From CAYFKJ01 sp964343605 (GTDB lineage: Bacteria; Pseudomonadota; Alphaproteobacteria; UBA2966): a stretch of DNA of 64,000 nucleotides. The DNA lies in contig CAYFKJ010000006.1 in the NCBI GenBank assembly GCA_964343605.1, positions 1 through 64,000 of the forward strand, written 5' to 3'. A program made the translations under genes and the position numbers. Position 1 is the first letter of the stretch. Every line of letters begins with the position of its first letter. Of the stretch, positions 25,000 to 34,234 are shown in pieces. A model generated the notes under the pieces. The model was not told where the DNA came from and ran no database searches. It saw nothing but the letters and a program-made list of their open reading frames with translations.

Positions 25000-27744
25000 A
25001 TGTCGTCCACGCCGCCCGCCGATCCCATCGAAACGCCCGAAAGTCCGCCCGCCCGGAAAGCGGACGTGAGCAAGCCGGCGAAGAAGGGCGGCGGAAAAGC
25101 CGCCGCGCCGACGCCGATGATGGCCCAGTACCTGGCCATTAAGGAGGACCATCCGGACGAGCTGCTGTTCTACCGCATGGGCGATTTCTACGAGCTTTTC
25201 TTCGACGACGCAGTGAAGGCCGCCGCCGCCCTCGACATCGTGCTGACCAAGCGCGGCAAGCACCTGGGCGATGATATCCAGATGTGCGGCGTGCCGGTGC
25301 ACGCCTACGACAATTACCTGCAGCGCCTGATCCGCGCCGGCTTCCGCGTCGCTGTCTGCGAACAGACCGAGGCACCGGCCGAAGCCAAGAAGCGCGGCGC
25401 CAAATCGGTGGTGGCCCGAGACGTCGTGCGCGTCGTCACCCCCGGCACGCTGGTCGAGGACACCTTGCTGGATTCGCGCAACCACAACTTCCTGGTGGCG
25501 CTGGCGCGGGCGGGCGGGGCGATGGCGCTGGCCTGGCTCGACCTCTCGACGGGTGATGTGTCGGCGGCCCCGGTCGAGACCCAGGGCTTGGCGGCGGAGC
25601 TGGCGCGCCTCAATCCCAGCGAACTGTTGATTTCCGAGGCCGTTTCGCAAACCCCGCAACTGTTCGAGGCCCTGAACGACTGGGCCCACGTCATGACGCT
25701 GCTGCCGCCCTCGCGCTTCGACAGCCAGGCGGGCGAGCGGCGACTGAAGGCGCTCTACGGCGTGGCGTCGCTGGAAGGCTTCGGCGCCTTCGGGCGCGCT
25801 GAACTGGCCGTATTGGGCGGTCTGGTGGATTACGTGGAGCTTACCCAGAAGGGCCGCCTGCCGATGCTCAAGGCGCCCAGACTGGATGCGGCAGGCTCGA
25901 CGCTCGCCATTGATGCGGCGACGCGGCGAAATCTCGAACTGACGCGGACGCTAACGGGCGAACGGCAGGGCAGCCTGCTCTCGGTCATCGATCGCACCGT
26001 GACAGGCGCCGGCGCGCGGCTTTTGTCGGCTCGTTTGTCGGCTCCGCTGACGGATGGGCAGGCGATCAACGCCCGCCTCGACGATGTCGGCTATTTCATC
26101 GACGCCGTGGAACAGCGAGAGACCGTCCGCGCCGCCCTCAAATCGACGCCCGATATCGAGCGGGCGCTGAGCCGGCTCACCTTGGGCCGCGGAGGTCCGC
26201 GCGACCTTGCCGCGATCCGGGATGGTCTCAAAGACACGGGGCCGATGCGCCAAACGCTGCTGGCGCCGGGTCTGGCGCCCGTACCGCAGGGTGTTGCCGA
26301 CATGGCGCGCGATCTCGGCCAGCACGACACCCTTGTCGACCGGCTCTCCCGAGCCTTGGCGGCGGAATTGCCCCTGCTGGCGCGCGACGGCGGTTTCATC
26401 GCCGCCGGCTACGATGCGGCGCTCGATGAGTTTAAGGGCCTGCGGGACGAGAGCCGCCGCCACATCGCCGCTCTGCAAAGCTCATACGGCGAGGAGACCG
26501 GCGTCGCCGGTCTCAAGATCAAGCACAACAACGTGCTGGGCTATTTCATCGAAGTCACGGCGACCCACGGCGACAAGATCATGGGCCGCGACGACGGGCG
26601 CTACATCCACCGCCAGACCATGGCCAACGCCGTGCGGTTCACAACGGCTGAACTGGGTGAGCTTGAGCAGAAGATCTCCTCCGCCGCCGACAAGGCCGTG
26701 GCGCTGGAAACCAAGTTGTTCGACGACCTGGTGGCCGAAGTGGCGGCGCGGGCCGCCGAGATCGTCCTGGCGGCCGAGGCGCTGGCCAGGATCGATGTCG
26801 CCGCCGCCTTGGCCGATCTCAGCCTGACGCGGCGTTACGTCCGGCCCGAGATCGACCAAAGCCTTGATTTCGAGGTCACGGGCGGCCGCCATCCGGTGGT
26901 CGAGGCGGCGCTGGAGAAATCCAACGAGGGCGCCTTCATCTCCAACGACTGCGATCTGGCGGAAGCCCAGCGGCTGTGGCTGATGACCGGTCCCAACATG
27001 GCGGGCAAGAGCACGTTTCTCAGACAGAACGCGCTGATCGCGGTGTTGGCGCAGATGGGTTCCTACGTGCCAGCCGCCGCCGCCCGCATCGGCGTCGTCG
27101 ACCGCCTGTTCAGCCGCGTCGGCGCGGCAGACGATCTGGCCCGCGGGCGCTCGACCTTTATGGTCGAGATGGTCGAGGCCGCCGCCATCCTCAACCAGGC
27201 CGGGGAGCGCTCCCTGGTCATCCTTGACGAAATCGGCCGAGGCACGGCGACCTTCGACGGGCTCTCCATCGCCTGGGCGGTGATCGAACACCTGCACGAG
27301 GTTAACCGCTGCCGCGCCCTCTTCGCCACGCACTATCACGAACTGACGGCGCTTTCGGCCAAGCTGCCGGCGCTTTCCAACCACACCATGCGGGTCAAGG
27401 AATGGCAGGGCGAGGTGGTCTTCCTGCACGAAGTGGCGCCGGGTTCCGCCGACCGCTCCTACGGCATTCAGGTGGCCAAGCTGGCCGGCCTGCCGGCGGC
27501 CGTCGTGGGCCGCGCCGGCGAGGTGCTGGAGATCCTGGAGCAAGGAGAGCAGGCGGGTGCGGTTTCCAAGTTGGCCGAGGATTTGCCGCTCTTCGCCGCC
27601 GCACCGGAATCGCGGCCGCCGCCTACCGCCCCGGTGCAACCCTCGGCGGTGGAAGCGGCGCTGCGCGACCTACACCCGGACGAAATGTCGCCCCGCGAAG
27701 CGTTGGAGGCGCTCTACCGCCTGCGCGGCATATTGAGCCAGTAA
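25000..27744 (+). CDS. mutS: DNA mismatch repair protein MutS
   Basis: 914-residue mismatch-recognition ATPase. The mismatch-binding Phe-x-Glu lies in FYRMGDFYELFFDDA near residue 60. The core has connector and lever domains, and the ATPase has Walker A GPNMAGKST near residue 664, SLVILDEIGRGTATFDG, and the ABC signature segment. About 40 Pro/Ala/Lys residues precede the conserved part. The start at 25000 is preferred over the frame from 24991. It is followed by glnD after 67 bp, a common alphaproteobacterial order. Confidence 0.97.
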   Translation: MSSTPPADPIETPESPPARKADVSKPAKKGGGKAAAPTPMMAQYLAIKEDHPDELLFYRMGDFYELFFDDAVKAAAALDIVLTKRGKHLGDDIQMCGVPVHAYDNYLQRLIRAGFRVAVCEQTEAPAEAKKRGAKSVVARDVVRVVTPGTLVEDTLLDSRNHNFLVALARAGGAMALAWLDLSTGDVSAAPVETQGLAAELARLNPSELLISEAVSQTPQLFEALNDWAHVMTLLPPSRFDSQAGERRLKALYGVASLEGFGAFGRAELAVLGGLVDYVELTQKGRLPMLKAPRLDAAGSTLAIDAATRRNLELTRTLTGERQGSLLSVIDRTVTGAGARLLSARLSAPLTDGQAINARLDDVGYFIDAVEQRETVRAALKSTPDIERALSRLTLGRGGPRDLAAIRDGLKDTGPMRQTLLAPGLAPVPQGVADMARDLGQHDTLVDRLSRALAAELPLLARDGGFIAAGYDAALDEFKGLRDESRRHIAALQSSYGEETGVAGLKIKHNNVLGYFIEVTATHGDKIMGRDDGRYIHRQTMANAVRFTTAELGELEQKISSAADKAVALETKLFDDLVAEVAARAAEIVLAAEALARIDVAAALADLSLTRRYVRPEIDQSLDFEVTGGRHPVVEAALEKSNEGAFISNDCDLAEAQRLWLMTGPNMAGKSTFLRQNALIAVLAQMGSYVPAAAARIGVVDRLFSRVGAADDLARGRSTFMVEMVEAAAILNQAGERSLVILDEIGRGTATFDGLSIAWAVIEHLHEVNRCRALFATHYHELTALSAKLPALSNHTMRVKEWQGEVVFLHEVAPGSADRSYGIQVAKLAGLPAAVVGRAGEVLEILEQGEQAGAVSKLAEDLPLFAAAPESRPPPTAPVQPSAVEAALRDLHPDEMSPREALEALYRLRGILSQ

Positions 27745-27811
27745 CGCCCATTTTGCTTGAAAATCGCTGCCCAAAAGGGCACTTCGGTAGGGCTATGAAG
27801 GGCACGGGCGC

Positions 27812-30619
27812 ATGAACAAGGTCAGCAACCGCCGCGACATCATCGACCGCCGGGCTCTCGGCGGGCGGCTGGAGGCGCTTGTCGAGGATACCGACCCGCG
27901 CTCGCCCCAGGTGCGGGCGGACCTGCTGGCCGCCCTCAAGGAGGCCCTGGCCACGGGCCGGACGGAAATCCAGCGGCGCTTCGAGGAAGAGGGTGTCCAG
28001 GGCCTGGCCACCGCCCATGCCATCTGCTTCCTGACGGATCAGATCCTGAGGACGGCCTTCGATTTCACCGTCTCACACGTCTTTCCGGTCAACAGCGCCA
28101 CGTCGGGCGAGCGTTTGGGCGTGGTCGCTGTCGGGGGCTACGGCCGGGGCGAAATGGCGCCGTACTCCGACGTCGATCTATTGTTCCTGCTGCCCTACAA
28201 GCAAACGCCCTGGGGCGAGCAGGTCGTTGAATACCTGCTCTACCTGCTGTGGGATCTCGGCTTCAAGGTCGGCCACGCCACCCGCAACGTCGACGAATGC
28301 GTTCGCCTCTCCAAGGAGGACATCACCATCCGCACGGCCCTCCTGGAAGCGCGCTATATCTGCGGCGACGAGGACCTCTACAGCAATCTCAAGGGCCGGT
28401 TCACCCGGGACGTGGTGGCCGACACGGGGCCCGATTACGCCCGTCAGAAACTGGCCGAACGCGACGACCGGCACGGCCGCTTTGGCGAATCGCGCTATCT
28501 GGTGGAACCCAACATCAAGGAGGGCAAGGGGGGGCTTCGCGATCTCCACACGCTGTTCTGGATCGCCAAGTACTTCTACCAGGTTGAAAAAGTCTCCGAG
28601 CTCGTAAAGCTCAATGTGCTTACGGCCAACGAGCGCCGCCGCTTCAAGAAGGCGGAAGGTTTTCTCTGGAACGTGCGCTGCCACCTGCATTACCTGACCG
28701 GCCGGCCGGAGGAGCGCCTCACCTTCGACGTGCAAACCGAAATCGGCCGCCGCCTGCAGTACACGGACCGGGCCTCCAGCCAGGGCGTCGAACGCTTCAT
28801 GAAGCACTATTACCTGGTGGCCAAGGAAGTCGGCGACCTCACACGCATCTTCTGCGCCTCGCTGGAGGAACAGCACAAGCGACCCAGCCGCTTCAGTCTG
28901 CCGCGCTTCAATCTTTCGCGCCTTCGCGGCGTGAGGCGCCGTGAGATCGACGGTTTCGTGGTGGAGGGCGGCCGTGTCGATCTCGGCCAGGAGGATCTCT
29001 TCGAGCGCGATCCGCCCGCCCTGATCCGGCTCTTCCGCACGGCCCAGGAGCAGGGCGTCGACATCCACCCAAGCGCCCTCAAGCAGGTCACCCGCAACCT
29101 CAAGCGCATCGACGGCGATTTGCGTACCAACAAGGAAGCCAACCGGCTGTTCCTCGAAATCCTGACCTCACGCGACGATCCCGAGACCAGCCTGCGCCGG
29201 CTCAACGAGGCCGGCGTGTTCGGGCGTTTCATCCGTGATTTCGGCCGCGTCGTGGCCCAGATGCAGCACGACATGTACCACGTCTACACGGTCGACGAGC
29301 ACACCATCCGGGCCATTGGCATGCTGGCCAGCATCGAGGCGGGAGAGCTGGAGGACGATCACCCCCTCAGCCACGAGATCATCCACAAGGTGCTGTCCCG
29401 CCGCGTGCTCTATGTCGCGGTGATGCTGCACGACATCGCCAAGGGCCGCGGCGGCGACCACGCGGTGCTGGGCGCCAAGGTGGCGCAAAAGCTTTGCCCG
29501 CGCCTGGGGCTGGATCCCGAGGAGACCGAAACCGTCGCCTGGCTGGTGCTGCACCACCTCGACATGAGCCGCACGGCCTTCAAGCGCGACGTGCAGGATC
29601 CAAAGACCGTCGCCGATTTCTCCGAGCTGGTGCAGGACCTGGAGCGCCTGCGTCTACTGCTGGTGCTGACGGTGGCCGACATCCGAGCCGTCGGGCCGGG
29701 ACGCTGGAACGGCTGGAAAGGGCAATTGCTGCGCGAGCTCTACCACCGCACCGAGGAAGCGCTTTCGGGCGGCATGTCGGGCGAAGGCGCCAAGGCCCGC
29801 GTCGAAAGCGCCAAGCTCGCGCTCACCGAGGAGCTTTCCGACTGGACGCCCCTGGAGGTGCAGGAGCATCTCGACCGGGGTTACGATTCGTACTGGCTCG
29901 GCGCCGACACCAGGGTCCATGCCCGCGACGCCCGCATGATGCGCGAGGCCGACCAGGCCGGCGCCGATCTCAAGATCGACACCCATGTCGACCAGTTTCA
30001 GGCGATCACCGAGGTCACGGTTTACACCGCCGACCATCCCGGCCTCTTTTCGCGCATTGCCGGCGCCATCGCGGTGGCCGGTCTCAACGTGGTGCACGCC
30101 ACCATCTTCACCACCACCGACGGCATGGCGCTCGACACCTTCTGGCTTCAGGACAGTGACGGCGGCGCGGTGACCGACAAGAAGCGGCTCGACCGCATGC
30201 GCCGCTCAATCGAGGACACCCTGGCGGGCAAGGTGAAAATCCGCCAGGCCCTGGCCGATCAGGCCGGCCTGCCCAGCCGCACCCGCGTTTTCAAGGTGGC
30301 GAGCCGCGTCCTCGTCGACAACAAGGCGTCCAACGTCTACACCGTCATCGAGGTCAGCGGCCGCGACCGCCGGGGGTTGCTGCACGACATCACGCGCGCC
30401 CTCGCCGATCTCGGCCTGTCGGTCGCCAGCGCCCGCATCGCCACCTACGGCACGCGCGCCTCAGACGTCTTCTACGTCAAGGACGTGTTCGGGCTGAAGG
30501 TCACGCACGAGGGCAAGCTCGACGCCATCAAGGAACGCTTGCTGAAGGTGTTCGAAACACCCAAGGCCAAGAAGAAAGCCAAAGCCAAGCCGAAGACCAA
30601 AAAAGCCAACGCCGCCTAA
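27812..30619 (+). CDS. glnD: Bifunctional uridylyltransferase/uridylyl-removing enzyme GlnD
   Basis: 935-residue nitrogen sensor that uridylylates PII proteins when glutamine is low and reverses this when it is high. The nucleotidyltransferase motif GGYGRGEMAPYSDVDLLFL is near residues 106-124, the HD domain (YVAVMLHDIAKGRGGDH) near 535-550, and two ACT domains near 735 and 845 bind glutamine. The C-terminus ends in an Ala/Lys-rich tail of about 20 residues beyond the second ACT. It lies between mutS and an RraA-like gene. Confidence 0.97.
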   Translation: MNKVSNRRDIIDRRALGGRLEALVEDTDPRSPQVRADLLAALKEALATGRTEIQRRFEEEGVQGLATAHAICFLTDQILRTAFDFTVSHVFPVNSATSGERLGVVAVGGYGRGEMAPYSDVDLLFLLPYKQTPWGEQVVEYLLYLLWDLGFKVGHATRNVDECVRLSKEDITIRTALLEARYICGDEDLYSNLKGRFTRDVVADTGPDYARQKLAERDDRHGRFGESRYLVEPNIKEGKGGLRDLHTLFWIAKYFYQVEKVSELVKLNVLTANERRRFKKAEGFLWNVRCHLHYLTGRPEERLTFDVQTEIGRRLQYTDRASSQGVERFMKHYYLVAKEVGDLTRIFCASLEEQHKRPSRFSLPRFNLSRLRGVRRREIDGFVVEGGRVDLGQEDLFERDPPALIRLFRTAQEQGVDIHPSALKQVTRNLKRIDGDLRTNKEANRLFLEILTSRDDPETSLRRLNEAGVFGRFIRDFGRVVAQMQHDMYHVYTVDEHTIRAIGMLASIEAGELEDDHPLSHEIIHKVLSRRVLYVAVMLHDIAKGRGGDHAVLGAKVAQKLCPRLGLDPEETETVAWLVLHHLDMSRTAFKRDVQDPKTVADFSELVQDLERLRLLLVLTVADIRAVGPGRWNGWKGQLLRELYHRTEEALSGGMSGEGAKARVESAKLALTEELSDWTPLEVQEHLDRGYDSYWLGADTRVHARDARMMREADQAGADLKIDTHVDQFQAITEVTVYTADHPGLFSRIAGAIAVAGLNVVHATIFTTTDGMALDTFWLQDSDGGAVTDKKRLDRMRRSIEDTLAGKVKIRQALADQAGLPSRTRVFKVASRVLVDNKASNVYTVIEVSGRDRRGLLHDITRALADLGLSVASARIATYGTRASDVFYVKDVFGLKVTHEGKLDAIKERLLKVFETPKAKKKAKAKPKTKKANAA

Positions 30620-30650
30620 TTTTCTATTATTCAGTTTACGGAGCCCCGCC

Positions 30651-31337
30651 ATGATCGGAGACCCCATCGCCCTGCGCATCCGCCGAGACATCGAACGCGC
30701 GCCGAAATCCCTGGTGCGCGCCTTCGGCAAGGCGCAGACCAGCTTCATTGCCGACGCCATGCAGGGCTGGAACTGCCTCGATCATTCGATCAAAGGCCTC
30801 AATCCGAAACAGACGTTCGTCGGCACGGCGGTGACCGCCGACAACGGCCCGCGCGACAACCTGGCGGCCATGGCCATGCTCGATTACGCCAAGAAGGGGG
30901 ACGTGCTGGTGATCGCCACGGGCCGGGATGAATCGGGCGCCGTGATCGGCGACATCTGGGCGGCGGTGGCCAAACAGAAGGGCGTCGTCGGCATCGTTAC
31001 CGACGGTCTGGTGCGCGACGCGGCGGGCTGCGAGAAGATGGGCCCGCCGACCTTCTGCCGCGGCCTCAGCCCCAACGCCGGCTACCGCAACGGCCCCGGT
31101 GAGGTCAACGGCACCGTCAGCCTGGGCGGCGTCAGCATTTCGCCCGGCGACATCATCGCGGGCGACCGCGACGGCGTGGTCGTCGTGCCGCGCGGTCAAG
31201 CCACCGATGTAAAGAAAGCCCTCGACGCCGTTATCGAGGCCGAGGCGAAGAAGGACAAACAGGTCAAAGCCGGCAAGATCAAGGCCCTGTGGAACCCCGC
31301 CGACTTTGAAGGCCGCGGCATCGAATACGTCGATTGA
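30651..31337 (+). CDS. RraA-like protein / 4-hydroxy-4-methyl-2-oxoglutarate aldolase family
   Basis: 228-residue RraA-fold protein. GIVTDGLVRD and ISPGDIIAGDRDGVVVVP are conserved segments shared by RraA regulators and HMG/CHA-type aldolases, where the Arg and Asp act in metal-dependent catalysis. Family members differ in role, so neither RNase E regulation nor aldolase activity can be assigned. It is 31 bp downstream of glnD, possibly read from it. A group of three REP-like palindromes follows. Confidence 0.75.
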   Translation: MIGDPIALRIRRDIERAPKSLVRAFGKAQTSFIADAMQGWNCLDHSIKGLNPKQTFVGTAVTADNGPRDNLAAMAMLDYAKKGDVLVIATGRDESGAVIGDIWAAVAKQKGVVGIVTDGLVRDAAGCEKMGPPTFCRGLSPNAGYRNGPGEVNGTVSLGGVSISPGDIIAGDRDGVVVVPRGQATDVKKALDAVIEAEAKKDKQVKAGKIKALWNPADFEGRGIEYVD

Positions 31338-31358
31338 GGTGGGACTAACGCACCAGCG

Positions 31359-31401
31359 TCATTCCGGCCCCCGCTTTCGCGAGGACAGGCTTCGCCGGAA
31401 T
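31359..31401. repeat. REP-like palindrome, GTCATTCC subtype, long-loop version
   Basis: ATTCCGGC (31361-31368) and GCCGGAAT (31394-31401) pair around a 25-nt loop, within the phrase GTCATTCCGGC...GCCGGAATCC. Confidence 0.7.
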
Positions 31402-31452
31402 CCAGGGTTTCTTTTTTTCCGACGGTTTGCGCAGGATTGAGAGTCAGTATGG

Positions 31453-31473
31453 ATCCCGGATCAAGTCCGGGAT
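31453..31473. repeat. REP-like palindrome, CCCGGATCAAGTCCGGG subtype
   Basis: ATCCCGGA (31453-31460) and TCCGGGAT (31466-31473) pair around TCAAG, closely matching the unit at 21070-21090 (the outer A-T pair and one inner base differ). Confidence 0.8.
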
Positions 31474-31503
31474 GACGTAGGAGCGTGGGTTCCATTTCCG
31501 TCG

Positions 31504-31525
31504 TCATTCCGGCGAATGCCGGAAT
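31504..31525. repeat. REP-like palindrome, GTCATTCC subtype
   Basis: ATTCCGGC (31506-31513) and GCCGGAAT (31518-31525) pair around GAAT, followed by CCAG. It is the third unit in the gap between the convergent RraA-like and PEP-mutase-like genes. Confidence 0.8.
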
Positions 31526-31571
31526 CCAGTTTTCATTTTTTTTTCAAATGCGGGCGTGGGGTGATCGGCCC

Positions 31572-32411
31572 TCACCTTCCCTCCATGAACGTATTCAACT
31601 CTGCGAACGAGGCCGCCTCGTTGGCGTAGGTGAAGGTGCCTGCCTCCTTGATTTCCCGGCCGGCGCGCAAGAGAGCGCCCAAGGCGGTGCGGGCGAAGGA
31701 GGCGCCGACACTGATGCGGCGGACGCCGGCCTCGCGCAGTTCCTCCACCGTCATGGCCTTTCCCGCCAAACCCATCACGACGTTGACGGGCTTCGAAACG
31801 GAGGAACAAACGTTCCTCACGGCCTCGATGTCCGGTAGGCCTGGCGCGTAGAGGACATCGGCGCCGGCGGCTTCGAAGGCCTGCAGGCGTTTGATGGTGT
31901 CGTCGAGGTCGGCCCGGCCATGCAGGTAATTTTCCGCCCGGGCGGTGAAGGCGAAGGGGAAGTCGAGGGCGCGGGCGGCTTCGGCGGAGGCGGCCACCCG
32001 CTCCACCGCCAAACCGAAATCGTAGATCGGGTTATCGGCATCGCCCGTGAAATCCTCGATGGAACCGCCGACCAGACCGGTTCCCGCCGCCAGCGTGATC
32101 ATCTCGGCGGCGGCCTCGGGTTCGTGGCCGTAGCCGTTCTCCATATCGGCCGAAACGGGCAGGTGCGTCGCACCGACGATGGTGCGGGCGTGCTCCAGCA
32201 CCTCGTCCCGCGATATCACACCCTCCTGCCGGCCCTGCGAGAAGGCGAAACCGGCGCTCGTGGTCGCCAGGGCGTCGAAGCCCAAACCCGTGAGGATGCG
32301 GGTGGTGCCGATATCCCATGGATTGGGGATGAGGAAGATGCCGTCCTGATCGTGCAGCGCCTTGAAGGTTTCCGCCTTTTCCCGTTGCGTCGGGCCGCTT
32401 GAATTGTTCAT
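31572..32411 (-). CDS. Isocitrate lyase / PEP mutase family protein
   Basis: 279-residue TIM-barrel enzyme. The metal-binding segment VSADMENGYG (D-x-E-x-G-Y-G) and GIFLIPNPWDIGTTRIL at the N-terminus are family features. The isocitrate-lyase Cys motif (KKCGH) is absent, so it is more likely a PEP-mutase-like or methylisocitrate-lyase-like C-C or C-P bond enzyme of unknown substrate. The ATG at 32411 has GGGAGAA eight bases upstream. It is a stand-alone gene, convergent with the RraA-like gene. Confidence 0.85.
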   Translation of the reverse strand: MNNSSGPTQREKAETFKALHDQDGIFLIPNPWDIGTTRILTGLGFDALATTSAGFAFSQGRQEGVISRDEVLEHARTIVGATHLPVSADMENGYGHEPEAAAEMITLAAGTGLVGGSIEDFTGDADNPIYDFGLAVERVAASAEAARALDFPFAFTARAENYLHGRADLDDTIKRLQAFEAAGADVLYAPGLPDIEAVRNVCSSVSKPVNVVMGLAGKAMTVEELREAGVRRISVGASFARTALGALLRAGREIKEAGTFTYANEAASFAELNTFMEGR

Positions 32412-32544
32412 GTTATGTTCTCCCATTCAATTGCGACCCTACACCAAGCCCGGGCTGAAAGCGAGGCCGATTTGACCGGTCTGCGACACCAGGACGCACG
32501 CCCGTGCCTTCCTTCCGCCCCAATAATCCTTTAAGAACAAGGCC

Positions 32545-34107
32545 ATGGCGGGGCAACCCAGACTCCTCAAGGCGATTACGACGGTCGGCGGCTTTACCAT
32601 GGCAAGCCGCGTCCTGGGCTTCGTGCGCGATATCCTGATCGCCTCAATCCTGGGCGCGGGACCCGTTGCCGACGCCTTTTTCGTGGCCTTCAAGCTGCCC
32701 AATTTCTTCCGCCGCCTGTTCGCTGAGGGGGCCTTTAACGCAGGCTTCGTGCCTGTTTTTTCCGGGCTCCTTGAGCAGGACGGTAAACCGGCGGCCCAGC
32801 TCTTCGCCGAACAGGCGCTCGCCGTGCTGCTGGCGGTCCTGTTCATCTTCGTCACTGCGGCCCAGATCCTCATGCCCTGGCTGATGATGGGTCTGGCGCC
32901 GGGCTTCATGGACGACCCCGCCAAGTTCGACCTCACGGTGCATCTGACGCGCCTCACATTCCCCTATCTTTTATTCATCTCGCTGGTTTCCCTCATGGGC
33001 GGCGTGCTGAACAGTCTTGGGCGATTCGCCGCCATGGCCGCGACGCCGATCCTGCTCAACCTCTGCCTGATCGGCGCCATCCTCGGCTTCGCCGAAGCCA
33101 TGCCCAGCGCCGGACATGCCCTGGCCTGGGGCGTTGCCGTCGCCGGCATGGTGCAGTTCGTCTGGGTAATGGCGGCGCTGCGGCGGGAGGGCATTACCCT
33201 CAAACTGCCGCGCCCCCGCTTCACGCCGCGCGTCGTCGAGCTTCTCAAACTGATGGCGCCCGTGGCGGTGGGGGCCGGCATCGTGCAGATCGCACTGGTC
33301 ATTGACATCGTGCTGGCCTCGCTGCTGCCCGAAGGCTCCGTAAGCTTCCTGTTCTACGCCGATCGCTTGAACCAATTGCCCATCGGGGTCGTCGGCGTCG
33401 CCGTCGGGACGGCGCTTTTGCCGCTTCTTTCGCGCCAGATCGCGGCGGGGAACGAGGCTGATGCCCTTCACGCCCAGAACCGGGCCGTCGAGTTTTCGCT
33501 CCTGCTGGCCCTGCCGGCGGCTGTGGCGCTTGTCGTCATCGCCGAACCGCTGATCAAGGTATTGTTCGAGCGCGGTGCTTTCGATGCCCTCACCACCCAC
33601 CAGACGGCCATGGCGCTTCAGGCCTACGCCGTCGGTTTGCCGGCCTATGTTCTCGTGAAGGTTCTGGCGCCCGGCTTCTTCGCCCGGCGCGACACCAAGA
33701 CGCCGGTGCGCATCGGCCTCATCGCGTTGGGCGTCAACCTGGTGCTCAACGTCATCCTGATGATCCCCCTGAAGCACGTCGGCCTGGCGCTCGCCACCGC
33801 CATCGCCTCGTGGCTCAACGTCGCCATGCTCTATTGGACGCTCAACAAGCAGGGGCAGTTCAAGATCGACGACCGCCTCAAATACCGTCTCAAACGCACT
33901 TTCATTTCCACCGTCATCATGGGCGTCATCCTGCTCGCCGTATCCACAGCCCTGGCGCCCTGGCTCGACGCCAACCCGGTGCTCCGCACTTTCGCTCTGG
34001 TGATCCTGGTGGTGGGCGGTCTTGCCGTCTATGGCGGCGCGACGGAGTTCACGGGCGCGGCCCGTTTTTCCGATCTCAAAAGCCAGCTGCGCGGCACCGA
34101 CAGTTGA
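32545..34107 (+). CDS. murJ: Lipid II flippase MurJ
   Basis: 520-residue inner-membrane MOP-superfamily protein with about 14 helices that moves lipid II across the membrane for peptidoglycan synthesis. GFTMASRVLGFVRDILIASILGAGPVADAFFVAFKLPNFFRRLFAEGAFNAGFVP contains the signature first-helix segments and charged residues of MurJ; only the identity is given here, in parts. Its neighbours mutS-glnD-murJ-trpS follow the common alphaproteobacterial order. Confidence 0.96.
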   Translation: MAGQPRLLKAITTVGGFTMASRVLGFVRDILIASILGAGPVADAFFVAFKLPNFFRRLFAEGAFNAGFVPVFSGLLEQDGKPAAQLFAEQALAVLLAVLFIFVTAAQILMPWLMMGLAPGFMDDPAKFDLTVHLTRLTFPYLLFISLVSLMGGVLNSLGRFAAMAATPILLNLCLIGAILGFAEAMPSAGHALAWGVAVAGMVQFVWVMAALRREGITLKLPRPRFTPRVVELLKLMAPVAVGAGIVQIALVIDIVLASLLPEGSVSFLFYADRLNQLPIGVVGVAVGTALLPLLSRQIAAGNEADALHAQNRAVEFSLLLALPAAVALVVIAEPLIKVLFERGAFDALTTHQTAMALQAYAVGLPAYVLVKVLAPGFFARRDTKTPVRIGLIALGVNLVLNVILMIPLKHVGLALATAIASWLNVAMLYWTLNKQGQFKIDDRLKYRLKRTFISTVIMGVILLAVSTALAPWLDANPVLRTFALVILVVGGLAVYGGATEFTGAARFSDLKSQLRGTDS

Positions 34108-34234
34108 CCTTAGGCCTCACGCGGGCCATAACACCGCCCGCGCGCCGCTGATTGAGGGGCTGGCGGGGGAACCCGCCGGGCGGTGCGACGATCGACGCCC
34201 GTGTCCAAAGCGAGCTTAAGAAGGTTTGAAGACC

